This document shows, piece by piece, positions 17,007 through 25,919 of a stretch of 64,000 bases of DNA. The notes beneath the pieces were generated by a model. It was not told where the DNA came from. It did not search any database and worked only from the letters and a program-made list of their open reading frames with translations. The position numbers were made by a program, and so were the translations under genes. The stretch lies in contig NZ_JAGPYQ010000001.1 in NCBI RefSeq assembly GCF_018070025.1, positions 682,001-746,000 on the forward strand. The letters run 5' to 3'. The number at the start of each line of letters is the position of its first letter. Within the stretch, counting starts at the first letter, position 1. The DNA is from Streptomyces liliiviolaceus. GTDB lineage: Bacteria > Actinomycetota > Actinomycetes > Streptomycetales > Streptomycetaceae.

Positions 17007-17120
17007 GTGTGAGTGGTGCGGTGTGAGTGGTGCGGTGCGAGTCGTGCGCTGTGAGTCGTGCTGTATGAATCGCGCGGTGTGAGTCGCGCGGTCATGAGTC
17101 GCGCGGTCATGAGTGGTGAC
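17007..17120. repeat. 14-bp tandem repeat upstream of the DHA2 pump
   Basis: About eight units related to GTGTGAGTGGTGCG, six at 14-bp spacing then two at 15 bp, fill the middle of the 320-bp gap between the TetR and pump genes. The units drift from GTGGTGCG to GTCGCGCG along the array. No gene is supported in the gap. Length variation here could alter pump expression. Confidence 0.75.
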
Positions 17121-17193
17121 TCGCGAAGTACGCGGATCTGATCGGTCGGCCGGACTGTCGGTCAAAGACCCGTTGAGCCGGTCGCTCGATCGG

Positions 17194-17838
17194 TCAGGCT
17201 CGTCGCAGGTCCTCCATGGTCGCGGCCGCACCGGGCAGTTCGGAGCGGGCGGGCGCCCGTAGCCCGTCCAGGAACAGCTGCAGGTGGCGGTGGACGAAGC
17301 GGTCCATGTTCGGGCACGCGGTACCGGGCAGGGGCCGGGTGAGCTGGCTGATGGCGATCATGAGGTCCGCGACGGCGACGTCGGGACGGAGCTGGCCCGC
17401 GGTCCGGGCCCGCCCCATGAGCGTCTCGATCAGCTCCTCGATCCGCTCGCGCGAGGCGACCAGGTCCGGGTGGTTCTCGTCGAAGGCTTCCGAGAGCATC
17501 GGGCACAGGGCGCCGATCCGCTCGTCGGCCGAGGCGTGCACGAACCGCGAGAGCGCCTCGAAGGCGTCACCGGTCTCGGCGAGCATCTGCTCGACCTGTT
17601 CCGAGACACGGTCCATGACCGAGCAGACCACCTCGCGCTGGAGGGCGGCCCGGTCCGGGAAGTTGCGGTACAGCGTGGCGTTGCCGATACCCGCCCGGCG
17701 GGCGATCTCGTCGAGCGGCACCTCGGCACCGAACTCGACGAACATCTCTCGTCCGGCGGCGACGATCCGCTCCCGGTTGCGCAGAGCATCGGCCCTCGGG
17801 CGGGGCACCTTGCGCTGGGCGACGGTTGCGGTCTCCAC
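17194..17838 (-). CDS. TetR-family transcriptional regulator
   Basis: 214 aa from GTG at 17838, preferred over the longer frame because AAGGAG lies 6 nt upstream. HTH at about 30-60 (VPLDEIARRAGIGNATLYRNFPDRAAL), then an all-helical ligand domain. Encoded just upstream of the DHA2 pump on the same strand. Two related palindromes precede it. The simplest model is a repressor of itself and the pump, released by the pump substrate. Confidence 0.9.
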   Translation of the reverse strand: METATVAQRKVPRPRADALRNRERIVAAGREMFVEFGAEVPLDEIARRAGIGNATLYRNFPDRAALQREVVCSVMDRVSEQVEQMLAETGDAFEALSRFVHASADERIGALCPMLSEAFDENHPDLVASRERIEELIETLMGRARTAGQLRPDVAVADLMIAISQLTRPLPGTACPNMDRFVHRHLQLFLDGLRAPARSELPGAAATMEDLRRA

Positions 17839-17896
17839 GGCGTACTCCTTCGAAGTCTTCTCAGTCGGTCTCGGCTGTTCGCGCTGCCCGTGCGAT

Positions 17897-17957
17897 CCGG
17901 GGAACGTCTCCCCGGTTCGTGCGGACACAGGTCTAAACGGGGAAACGATCCCCGGTT
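17897..17957. promoter_or_regulatory. Duplicated palindromic operator upstream of tetR gene
   Basis: CCGGGGAACGTCTCCCCGG (17897-17915) and AACGGGGAAACGATCCCCGGTT (17936-17957; two bases over the usual core) share the core CGGGGAA-CG-CCCCGG. They lie 60-120 bp before the GTG start. Two copies of one near-palindrome at this place strongly suggest TetR sites. Confidence 0.6.
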
Positions 17958-18133
17958 ATTTCCCGATCCTGAAGAGATTTCATGTGACCTGGGTCACAGA
18001 TCATCTTCAGGGGGTTTGCCGCCCACTTCCCACGATCGGTCTCCTCCAGCGCGCGCCCCCGCATCCGGCGGCACAGGGTGATCGGACAGGGTGCAGCCAT
18101 CAACGGCCGGCTGCCCGGAGCGAAGGGCTTCGC

Positions 18134-19426
18134 ATGCAGCCGACCAGCCGCCGGATACGCCCGCGCCGCCGCACCGCAGCCCTCGTCTCGGTCACCGCGC
18201 TCACCCTGGCGGTCAGCACCTCCGCCGGAACCGGACATCTGACGGGCGGCTCGACCTCGGCGGCGGGCCCCGTGGCACCGGCGGCCGGCACCTCCCCGCT
18301 CGGCCCCTGCATGATCAGCGGCTCGACGGGCGTGCAGATGTCGGAGGGCATCCCCACCCCCTCGGGCTACGCCCGCTCCACCGGCACCGTCCGCGCCCTC
18401 AACCTGATGGTCGACTTCTCCGACGCGCCCGGACAGGGCAAGGCGCTCGACCGCTTCGGTGAGTTCTTCCCGCAGACCACCGACTGGTTCCGCACCAGTT
18501 CGTACGGCCGTCTCGACTACCGTCCGCAGGCCCCGATAGGCGACTGGCTGCGGATGCCCAAGCCCTTCAAGGAGTACGGGATAGAACGCGGCGCCCCCTT
18601 CGACCCCGGGTACCGCGACCTGGTCCAGGACATCGTGAGCACCGCCGACCCGAAGGTGAACTTCCAGGACTACGACCTGCTGAACGTCCTGATCACGCCG
18701 AACGCAGGCCCCTCCGCCCTGGACACCGTCCTCTCCGTCACCTTCGCGGGCAACACCGAGGCGCCGGTCGCGGACGGGGTGCCCGTCGCCAACGCGTCCT
18801 TCGTCTACAGCCGCCAGGACGACGGGTCCGGCACGTACGCCGAGACCGGCTACCGCGTACTCCCCCACGAGAACGGCCATGTCTTCGGGCTGCCCGACCT
18901 CTACACCCAGGACGGCGGCGGCGCGGTCGGGCACTGGGACATCATGAGCGAGGACTGGGGGGCCGACAACGACCTGCTGGGCTGGCACAAGTGGAAGCTC
19001 GGCTGGCTCGACGACTCCCAGGTCGGCTGCGCGGCCTCGCCCGGCACGACCGAGCATGTACTGACCCCGCTGACCGAGCCCGGCGACGGCGGCAAACTGG
19101 TCTTCGTGCCCGTCGACGCGAAGACGGGGTACGCGGCCGAACTGCGCACGCAGGCGGGCAACGACGAGTCGGTCTGCAAGACGGGCGTACTGATCTACAA
19201 GGTGAACGCGGACGTCGACACCGGCCACGGCCCGATCTCGGTGATCGACTCCACGAAGGACAGCGGCGGCTGCACCCGCAGCCCGAACGTCCACGCCGAA
19301 CTCTCCGACGCCCCCTTCTCTCCCGGCCAGTACTTCAAGGACCTGCGATCCGGCATCCGCATCACGGTCGCGGGCAAGGACCCCCAGGGCAACCACCGCG
19401 TGTACGTGACCCGCGGCCCCCACTGA
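18134..19426 (+). CDS. Secreted M6-like metalloprotease domain protein
   Basis: 430 aa from ATG at 18134. The N-terminus has twin arginines (RRIRPRRR) and a hydrophobic stretch ending near residue 32, so it is a likely secretion signal. The zinc motif HENGHVFGLPDLY (HExxH, near residue 240) with a following GHWDIMSEDWG matches immune-inhibitor-A-like M6 proteases. LNLMVDFSDAPGQG near 95 is the usual start of the M6 fold. It should act outside the cell on proteins. Cys pairs in the C-terminal half could form disulfides. Alone in its transcription unit. Confidence 0.87.
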   Translation: MQPTSRRIRPRRRTAALVSVTALTLAVSTSAGTGHLTGGSTSAAGPVAPAAGTSPLGPCMISGSTGVQMSEGIPTPSGYARSTGTVRALNLMVDFSDAPGQGKALDRFGEFFPQTTDWFRTSSYGRLDYRPQAPIGDWLRMPKPFKEYGIERGAPFDPGYRDLVQDIVSTADPKVNFQDYDLLNVLITPNAGPSALDTVLSVTFAGNTEAPVADGVPVANASFVYSRQDDGSGTYAETGYRVLPHENGHVFGLPDLYTQDGGGAVGHWDIMSEDWGADNDLLGWHKWKLGWLDDSQVGCAASPGTTEHVLTPLTEPGDGGKLVFVPVDAKTGYAAELRTQAGNDESVCKTGVLIYKVNADVDTGHGPISVIDSTKDSGGCTRSPNVHAELSDAPFSPGQYFKDLRSGIRITVAGKDPQGNHRVYVTRGPH

Positions 19427-19447
19427 AGGGACGGGCGGGGATCTTTA

Positions 19448-19600
19448 GGGGCGCAGCCCCTGAAGGGGCGCGGGGAACTGCGCGACCAGCCCCCACCGGG
19501 CCCGCACCCGACTCCCGACCCCGACCTCGGCCCCGGCCGATCAGGGGCGCGGGGAACGGCGCAATCCTTCAGGGGCACGGGGAACGGCGCGACCGCCCCC
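19448..19600 (-). repeat. Three dispersed-repeat copies
   Basis: Three cores of the form GGGGCGCGGGGAACTGCGCG (the last with CACGGGGAACGG) near 19463, 19547 and 19573, in minus orientation, fill the gap between the protease and the IclR gene. Confidence 0.8.
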
Positions 19601-19647
19601 ACCCCCTCCCATTCATTACCGTGGTCGGCACACCGTTATGGGGAGCC

Positions 19648-21315
19648 ATGCCACCGACCCACCTCACCCCGCCCAGGCCCGACGCAGTCGAACCCGCCGA
19701 GGCCGTGGCCCCGCTGATGCGCGGCCTCACCGTGCTGCACCGCCTCACCGAGGCGGGCGGCACGCAGAGCCTCAGCGGCCTGGAGAAGACCACCGGACTC
19801 GCCAGATCCACGGTGGACCGCATCGCCGCGACCCTCGCCCGGATGGGCTACCTGCGCCTGGACGGCCGCGACGCCGTCCTCACCCCCCGGCTGATGGAGC
19901 TGGGCAACGCCTACCTCGCCGCGCTCCGGCTCCCCCGCCTGCTGGACACCCGCGCCGACGCCCTCGCGGACGAGCTGGACGAGTCGGTCTCCCTCGCGGT
20001 CGCCGACCGGGACGGCATCCGCTTCATCCACCAGGCCACGCGCCGGCGCGCGATGTCCCTGAGCTTCCGTATCGGCGACCTGCTCCCCGCCGAACGGACC
20101 GCGCCGGGCCCGCTGTTCGCCACCGAGTGGACGCTGGAGGACTGGGCGCGGTGGCGGGACAGACGGGCGGCGGACCCGCAGGACCGGGGCTTCCCGGCGG
20201 TTCCTCCACGCGAACGCCCCACCCGGGACGCGGAGTTCGAGGAACGGGCGCATCAGGCGGGCACCCGGGGCTGGGCCCTCGACGACCAGCTGATCGAGCC
20301 GGGCCTGGTCGCCGTCTCGGTGCCCGTACGGGACCGGGACGGCCGTGTCGCCTGTGTGGTCAGCGTGGTGAGCCACACCAGCCGGCACAGCGCGGAGTCC
20401 CTGCGGGAGACCATGCTGCCGAGGCTGCGGGCGACCGTACATGCCATGGAACGGGATCTGCGCGAGGCGCCCGCCCGGCCGCCCGCCGCGCCGGCCGGGC
20501 TCGCCACCTGGACCGGCGCCTCGAAACAGGAACTGGGCCGGGAGTTCGTCGAGTCGCTGGCCCGCGGGCTGACCGTGATCACGGCGTTCGGCGAGGGACG
20601 GGCCGAACTGACGCTCACCGAGGTGGCGCAGGCGACGGGGCTCGCGCGGGCGACGGCACGGCGGGCGCTGATCACGCTGGAGCACCTGGGCCATGTCACT
20701 TCCCACGGACGGCACTTCACACTGACGCCCCGCGTCCTGTCGCTCGGCTTCCCGCCCCTCTCCCGTACGACGCTGCCGCAGATCGCGGCCCCGCACCTCG
20801 CCGATCTGGCGGGCCGGCTGCACGACTCGGCGTCCCTCGCGGTCCTGGCGGGCGACGAGATCCAGTACACGGCCCGTGTCGCCACCAGCCGCATCATGAG
20901 CGTCAACATCACGGTCGGCACACGACTGCCGGCGTACGCGACCTCGCTGGGGCGGGTGATGATGGCGGACCTCTCCCCCGCCGGGCGGGACCCGTTCCTG
21001 ACCGGCCGCCTCGACGCGCTGACCCCGCACACGGTCACGGACCCGGCGGCCCTCGCGGCCGTCCTGGACCACGTACGGTCGGCCGGGTACGCGCTGGTGG
21101 ACGGGGAGTTGGAGGAGGGGCTGCGGTCGATCGCCGCTCCGGTCCGGGACCGTACGGGAGCCGTCGTCGCCGCCGTGAACGTGGCCATGCACAGCTCTCG
21201 GCGGACGGTCGAGCGGTGTGTGTCCGAGGTGCTTCCGGAGCTGTCGGCGACGGCCGGGCTGATCGAAGCGGATCTGCGGGTCGCGGGGCGCTTCACCCGC
21301 GTACCTGTCGCCTAG
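19648..21315 (+). CDS. Fused double IclR-family regulator
   Basis: 555 aa from ATG at 19648. Two complete IclR units in one chain: HTH-1 about 25-75 (SLSGLEKTTGLARSTVDRI) with effector domain about 90-255, then HTH-2 about 290-340 (TLTEVAQATGLARATARRAL) with effector domain about 355-545. Ordinary IclR proteins are about 250 aa and act as dimers or tetramers, so this may be a built-in dimer. The second unit's effector half is the more canonical (TSLGRVMMADLSP). Target unknown; the S51/LanC pair downstream starts 126 bp later. Confidence 0.9.
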   Translation: MPPTHLTPPRPDAVEPAEAVAPLMRGLTVLHRLTEAGGTQSLSGLEKTTGLARSTVDRIAATLARMGYLRLDGRDAVLTPRLMELGNAYLAALRLPRLLDTRADALADELDESVSLAVADRDGIRFIHQATRRRAMSLSFRIGDLLPAERTAPGPLFATEWTLEDWARWRDRRAADPQDRGFPAVPPRERPTRDAEFEERAHQAGTRGWALDDQLIEPGLVAVSVPVRDRDGRVACVVSVVSHTSRHSAESLRETMLPRLRATVHAMERDLREAPARPPAAPAGLATWTGASKQELGREFVESLARGLTVITAFGEGRAELTLTEVAQATGLARATARRALITLEHLGHVTSHGRHFTLTPRVLSLGFPPLSRTTLPQIAAPHLADLAGRLHDSASLAVLAGDEIQYTARVATSRIMSVNITVGTRLPAYATSLGRVMMADLSPAGRDPFLTGRLDALTPHTVTDPAALAAVLDHVRSAGYALVDGELEEGLRSIAAPVRDRTGAVVAAVNVAMHSSRRTVERCVSEVLPELSATAGLIEADLRVAGRFTRVPVA

Positions 21316-21440
21316 CCGACGGGTCCGTCCGGGCGCGGGGTTCCGGGTGGGGTGAGGGCCGACCGTGCAGTCGCCCCCGCGCCCCTGTGTGCGGCACGAG
21401 CTTCATTGCGCGTGCGCGTCGGCCGTGCTTGGCTCTGGCG

Positions 21441-22109
21441 ATGAACTTTTTGTTGACGGCCGCCGGCCTGCGCAACGGCACTCAGCGGGACGCGCTGCGG
21501 GACATGCTGGGGAAGCCGTTCGGCTCGGCGAACGTCGTGTACGTTCCCACGGCGTCGCTCGCCGAGCCCGGGGACCACGGATGGTTCGTCGACGACCTGA
21601 ACCGCCTGCGCGGCCTCGGCTGGCGGGAGTTCGACGTCCTGGAACTGAACGGCCTGCCCCGGCAGCTGGTGCTCGACCGGCTGCTGCACGCCGACGCCAT
21701 CTACGTCGGGGGCGGCAACCACTACCACCTCGCGCGCAGCATCACCGGCAACGGCCTGGCCGACGGCTTCCTTGAAGCGCTGGAGAGCCGGGTGTACGTG
21801 GGATTCAGCGCCGGCTCGATGATCTTCAGCCGCCACCTCACCGCACACTCCGCCGACGTCATCGGGGACACCGCGGACCTCCACGTCCTCGGCGCGACGA
21901 CCGTGGAACCGCCGTTCGGCCTCTTCGACTGGTACCTCAAGCCCCACCTGTACTCACCGGACTTCCCCGAGCGGGACGACGTCTGGGCCGATCGCATCGC
22001 CGCGCGGGCGGACTTCCCGCTCTACTTCATCGACGACGAGACGGCCGTCCGCGTCAGGGACGGCAAGGTGGACGTCGTCTCCGAAGGCCGCTGGCAACTC
22101 CACCCGTGA
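21441..22109 (+). CDS. S51-type peptidase E / type 1 GATase-like protein
   Basis: 222 aa. The nucleophile elbow GFSAGSM near residue 116 and the upstream GGGNHYHLARSI are the hallmarks of the peptidase E/cyanophycinase family, whose Ser hydrolyses peptides with an N-terminal Asp or related bonds. No signal peptide, so cytoplasmic. Its stop overlaps the GTG start of the LanC-like gene (GTGA), so the two are translated together. That pairing suggests a shared peptide substrate. Confidence 0.85.
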   Translation: MNFLLTAAGLRNGTQRDALRDMLGKPFGSANVVYVPTASLAEPGDHGWFVDDLNRLRGLGWREFDVLELNGLPRQLVLDRLLHADAIYVGGGNHYHLARSITGNGLADGFLEALESRVYVGFSAGSMIFSRHLTAHSADVIGDTADLHVLGATTVEPPFGLFDWYLKPHLYSPDFPERDDVWADRIAARADFPLYFIDDETAVRVRDGKVDVVSEGRWQLHP

Positions 22110-23404
22110 CACGACCACCGCACGACGAGCCACTGCCCACCGGCACACCGGCTGACGCGGAGTCGCTCGCCCTCGGGGCCCTCGACTGGCTGATGACGGC
22201 CGCACGCGACACCGACAGCAGCACCAGCACCAGCACCGACAGCGGCAGCGGCGTGGCCTGGCCGAACACCCTCGCCGACGACCAGGTCACGCCACGGCTG
22301 TACGACGGAACCTCGGGGGTGCTGCCGGCTCTCCTCGACGGATGGCGGCATTTCGGCGACCACCGGTACGCGGACATGGCCGTACGCGGTGCCCACAGCG
22401 TCGCTGCCGCGGTCGACCACTGGGAGGACAGCGGCCTCTACTCGGGAGTGGCCGGCATGGCCGTCGCCCTACGGGGCGTGCACCGCGTGCTCGGTGACAC
22501 GGCGGCGGGGACGGCCGCCGACCGTGCTCTGGACGCCCTGCGGGCCCGCTTCGACGGCGCGGCGTGGAACGACTGGTTCGAGCTGATATCCGGCAACGCC
22601 GGCATCGCGCTCGCCGCGCTGGAGTGCGGCGACGACGGCCTCGCGCTGCTGGCCGTGGACCGCTACGCGCGGACGGCCGAGCCCACCGGGGCCGGCGTCC
22701 GGTGGCGGCTCGCGGCCGGTGCGTTCCCCCGCATGCACCACATGTCGCACGGCACCCTCGGCATCGTCCACGCGCTCGCCGCCGTCGGCCGGGCCGCGGG
22801 CCGCTCCGACCTCGTCGACCTCGCGGTGGCGGGAGCCGCGGACGTCGTCTCCCGGAACGAAGCCGGACCGGACGGCTTCCTCGTCGGGCACTCCGACCCG
22901 CAACAGCAGCACGAGAGGGTCGACCGTCACAACTACGGCTGGTGCCACGGGCCGGCCGGTGACGCCCAGGCGTTCCGTCTGCTGAGCCAGGTCCTGCCCG
23001 ACGATCCGGCCTGGCCCGCCCTTGTCGACCGCTGCTGGCACACCCTCGTCAACTCCGGCATACCCCGGCGGATCCGGCCGGGCTTCTGGGACAACAACGG
23101 CCGCTGCTGCGGCACCGCCGGTGTGCTCGCCCTCGCCTGCGACCGGCGGGTCGAACGCGGTGACGGCCGTGACTTCGCCGACGTCCTCGTCGCCGACCTC
23201 GCGGCGCGTGCGACGGTCGATGCCTGTGGTGTCCGCTGGTCCAATGTCGAGCACCGGGACACGCCCAGCGTCCTGGCCCCCGCCGGCGGCTGGGCCATGG
23301 GTAACGCGGGCATCGTCCGTGAGGTGCTGCGCCACGCCCGCATCACCGCGGGCCGCGACCCGCACTACGCGATCCCCTTCCCGGACCACCCACCCACCAC
23401 CTGA
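22106..23404 (+). CDS. LanC-like zinc-dependent cyclase-fold protein
   Basis: 432 aa. Repeated Gly-rich helices (DGTSGVLPALLDG, SGLYSGVAGMAVAL, SGNAGIALAAL, SHGTLGIVHAL, CCGTAGVLALA, GNAGIVREVL) indicate the alpha/alpha barrel. His215, Cys280 (GWCHGPAG) and Cys334-Cys335 fall where NisC has His212, Cys284 and Cys330-His331. The third ligand is thus Cys, the CCG variant known in ProcM-like synthetases. The catalytic Asp of NisC appears to be Glu here. No dehydratase or precursor lies nearby. Coupled by GTGA overlap to the S51 gene. Confidence 0.8.
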   Translation: MTRPPHDEPLPTGTPADAESLALGALDWLMTAARDTDSSTSTSTDSGSGVAWPNTLADDQVTPRLYDGTSGVLPALLDGWRHFGDHRYADMAVRGAHSVAAAVDHWEDSGLYSGVAGMAVALRGVHRVLGDTAAGTAADRALDALRARFDGAAWNDWFELISGNAGIALAALECGDDGLALLAVDRYARTAEPTGAGVRWRLAAGAFPRMHHMSHGTLGIVHALAAVGRAAGRSDLVDLAVAGAADVVSRNEAGPDGFLVGHSDPQQQHERVDRHNYGWCHGPAGDAQAFRLLSQVLPDDPAWPALVDRCWHTLVNSGIPRRIRPGFWDNNGRCCGTAGVLALACDRRVERGDGRDFADVLVADLAARATVDACGVRWSNVEHRDTPSVLAPAGGWAMGNAGIVREVLRHARITAGRDPHYAIPFPDHPPTT

Positions 23405-23420
23405 CCGCCGGGCACCCCCC

Positions 23421-23740
23421 GGGGTCGACGGTCGGGCGCGGGCGGGTGGGGGTCGGCCGCGCAGTTCCTCGCGCCCCTTAAAAACCGGGGTCGACGGTCG
23501 GGTGCGGCCCGGTGGGGGCCGGTCGCGCAGTTCCCCGCGCCCCAAAAACCGGGGGTCGACGGTCGGGTGCGGCCCGGTGGGGGCTGGCCGCGCAGTTCCT
23601 CGCGCCCCTAAAAACCGGGGTCGACAGTCGGGTGCGGCCCGGCGGGGGCCGGTCGCGCAGTTCCTCGCGCCCCTGAAAGAAGGGGGTCGGTCGCGCAGTT
23701 CGTCGTGCCCCTAGGTGCCCAGGGGCGCGGGGAACTGCGC
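23421..23740 (+). repeat. Tandem dispersed-repeat array, 65-66 bp units
   Basis: Unit starts (GGGGTCGAC) at 23421, 23487, 23552 and 23617, each ending in CGCAGTTCC(C/T)CGCGCCCC, then a partial unit and one inverted core near 23721. The array fills the gap between two convergent genes. No coding potential is supported. Confidence 0.85.
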
Positions 23741-23761
23741 AGTCTTTGAACGGTGCCGATG

Positions 23762-24463
23762 TCACGCGCTCTGGCGGGAGATCGGTCGGTGCAGTGGCGA
23801 AGGCGAAGGCGCCTCCGGCGCCACGGCCTCGCGGCGGCGGCCCGAGGCGATCAGTTCCTTCAGGGTCGGCTCCGCCGCGAGGCGTGGCAGCAGCAGGGTC
23901 CAGAAGCGGGTCAGCATCGACTGGGACAGCCACTGCGCGTTGCGGCTGCCCAGCGCTCCGAACCCGACCGTCGCCGCGACCACCGCGTGGGCGGCGTCCT
24001 GCGGCGCCACGTCCCGCGCCAACGCGCCCTCCCTGGCCGCCTGGGCCAGCAGGCTCTCGACCCACGCCTGCCAGCGTCGCCGCAGATCCGCCCCGGGCGC
24101 CACCGGCACGGGACTCTCGCTCAGGTCGAACCCGGCCCGCAGGATCACATCGTGCCGCAGCCCCCGCAGCAGGGCGTGCGTCGTGTCGACCAGCACCTGC
24201 AGCGGGCCCCCGCTCCCGACGGCCTGCCCGCGTGCCGCACCCTCGTGGGTGATCTGGCGCAGCCGCAGCGCCGCCGCCTCCCACACCGCCGCGGTCAGCG
24301 CCGCCTTGCTGGCGAAGTGGAAGTGCAGCGCTCCGTTGCTGACGCCGGCCCGGGCACTGATCGTGGACAAGGACACGACGTCGAAGCCGTCCTTGCTGAA
24401 GAGTTCGGCCGCCGACTCGATCAACGCGTTGCGCGTACGCACCGCTCGCTCCTGCTGGGCCAT
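23762..24463 (-). CDS. Butyrolactone/butenolide receptor-like TetR regulator (AvaR/ScbR type)
   Basis: 233 aa from ATG at 24463. The start MAQQERAVRTRNALIESAAE and the HTH segment VSLSTISARAGVSNGALHFHF are those of the ScbR/ArpA receptor family. The ligand domain has the expected length. It ends the cluster on the far side of the P450 gene, like a second, receptor-type regulator in the S. avermitilis avenolide locus. It could be a pseudo-receptor that binds antibiotics rather than the signal. An ARE-like palindrome lies 48-77 bp upstream. Confidence 0.85.
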   Translation of the reverse strand: MAQQERAVRTRNALIESAAELFSKDGFDVVSLSTISARAGVSNGALHFHFASKAALTAAVWEAAALRLRQITHEGAARGQAVGSGGPLQVLVDTTHALLRGLRHDVILRAGFDLSESPVPVAPGADLRRRWQAWVESLLAQAAREGALARDVAPQDAAHAVVAATVGFGALGSRNAQWLSQSMLTRFWTLLLPRLAAEPTLKELIASGRRREAVAPEAPSPSPLHRPISRQSA

Positions 24464-24510
24464 CAGAACGCTCCGTTGCTGCGAGGGCATGCCGGAAAGG
24501 CAGAACCACG

Positions 24511-24540
24511 ATAACAAACCGCATGCGCGGTTTCTATAGG
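24511..24540. promoter_or_regulatory. ARE-like palindrome
   Basis: AACAAACCGCATGCGCGGTT at 24514-24533, continuing TTCTATAGG, has the paired AAACCG/CGGTTT arms of autoregulatory elements bound by butyrolactone receptors. It overlaps the promoter region of the receptor gene that starts at 24463. Confidence 0.6.
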
Positions 24541-24542
24541 CA

Positions 24543-25829
24543 CTAAGGGGTCGGCGCGAGCAGCACCGGCAGTGAGCCGTAGCCGTTGACGATGAAGGAC
24601 TCCACGGGCTCGATCCCGTCGACCGGTACCGCCAGGGCCAGTTGGGGAAAGCGCTCGAACAGCGCGGCCACCGCCACGCCCGCCTCGATCCGCGCGAGCG
24701 GGGCCCCCAGGCACCGGTGCACCCCGTGCCCGAAGGCCAGGTCCTCACGCCGTCCCTGCCGCAGCACGTCGAAGACGGCGACATCGTCCCCGTACGCCTC
24801 GGGGTCGCTCGAAGCCGCGGCGAAGGAGACGAGGATGGGGTCTCCCCGACGGATCGTCACCGTGTCGTCGGCGGCGTCCGGCCCGGAGTCGTCGGCGTCC
24901 GGCCCGGAACCGCCGTCCCCCAGCGTGATGTCGTCGACCGCGAACCGCATCGGCGAGTACGCCGCCGGGCTGTGCACCCGCAGTGTCTCGTCCACGACGT
25001 CCGCCCAGGTCGCCCGTCCCTCGCGTACGTGGGCCAGTTGACCGGGGTGGACGAGGAGCGCGCCGACGGCGTTGGTGATGAGGGTGCAGGTCGTCTCCTG
25101 GCCCGCGGCGATCATGAGGTAGAGGGTGCCGAGGAGTTCCTGCTCGCTGAGCCCGCCGTCCTGGTCGCGGGCCTCGATCAGCGCGGACGTCAGATCCCCG
25201 CCGGGACGCTCCCGCTTCTCGGCGACGAGCCGCGCCAGCATGCCGAAGACCTCGACCTGCGCGGCGGCCATCTCCGAGGCCGGCACCGCCGTGCCGAACA
25301 CCAACTCCAGCGCGGTGCACAGAGGTTCGCGCGCCTCCTCCGCCACCCCGAACAGCTCGCAGATCACCCGCATCGGCAGGAGCTTGGCGAACTCGGCCCG
25401 CAGGTCGATCCGTTCACCGGCCGGGTGGGCGGCCAGCTCGTCCAGCAGCCCGGCCGTGAGTTCCTCGACACGCGGGCGCAGTGCCTCGCTCCGGCGTGCG
25501 GTGAACGCGCCCGCGACCAGCCGTCGCAGCCGGGCGTGGTGCTCTCCGTAGGCGAACAGCATGTTCTCGTTGGCGACCCACGGGTACAGCGGCCATTCGG
25601 CGTCTATCCGCCCGTCGACGAAGGCGGGCCAGTGCTGCCGGGCGTCCTTGGACACGCGCGGGTCGAGGAGGAGCTGCTTGACGTACTTCTGCCGTACGAC
25701 CGCCCAGGCGGCCACCCCGCCCGGCAGTTCCACCGCGGCCACCGGCCCTCGCGAGCGCAGTTTCTCGGCCTCCGAGGCGAGGTCGCGTCCCGTCACGTCC
25801 AACGCGTACGGGCAAGCGGGCATGTCCAT
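24543..25829 (-). CDS. Cytochrome P450 of the butenolide cluster (Cyp17-like)
   Basis: 428 aa soluble P450. I-helix AAGQETT near residue 250, ExxR in the K helix (ETLRV), and the heme-Cys loop [10 protein letters not shown] with Cys373. In S. avermitilis the P450 Cyp17 works with acyl-CoA oxidase Aco to make avenolide, and its gene also sits between receptor-type regulator genes. The same order here is the main basis for the role. A low-complexity insert ([16 protein letters not shown], about 305-320) interrupts the C-terminal half. Confidence 0.85.
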   Translation of the reverse strand: MDMPACPYALDVTGRDLASEAEKLRSRGPVAAVELPGGVAAWAVVRQKYVKQLLLDPRVSKDARQHWPAFVDGRIDAEWPLYPWVANENMLFAYGEHHARLRRLVAGAFTARRSEALRPRVEELTAGLLDELAAHPAGERIDLRAEFAKLLPMRVICELFGVAEEAREPLCTALELVFGTAVPASEMAAAQVEVFGMLARLVAEKRERPGGDLTSALIEARDQDGGLSEQELLGTLYLMIAAGQETTCTLITNAVGALLVHPGQLAHVREGRATWADVVDETLRVHSPAAYSPMRFAVDDITLGDGGSGPDADDSGPDAADDTVTIRRGDPILVSFAAASSDPEAYGDDVAVFDVLRQGRREDLAFGHGVHRCLGAPLARIEAGVAVAALFERFPQLALAVPVDGIEPVESFIVNGYGSLPVLLAPTP

Positions 25830-25919
25830 GCGTGCACTCCGTTCGGTAGGTCGTTCACACGCCCCGCCGACACGGGGAGGCGTCTTACCGGGGCGCCCGG
25901 CCGGGGCGTCTCGCTGCTC

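Noticed and set aside
23405..23761. Lanthipeptide precursor gene near the LanC-like gene
   Set aside because: The downstream space is wholly dispersed repeats and the upstream 125 bp has no Cys/Ser/Thr-rich short frame with a ribosome site.
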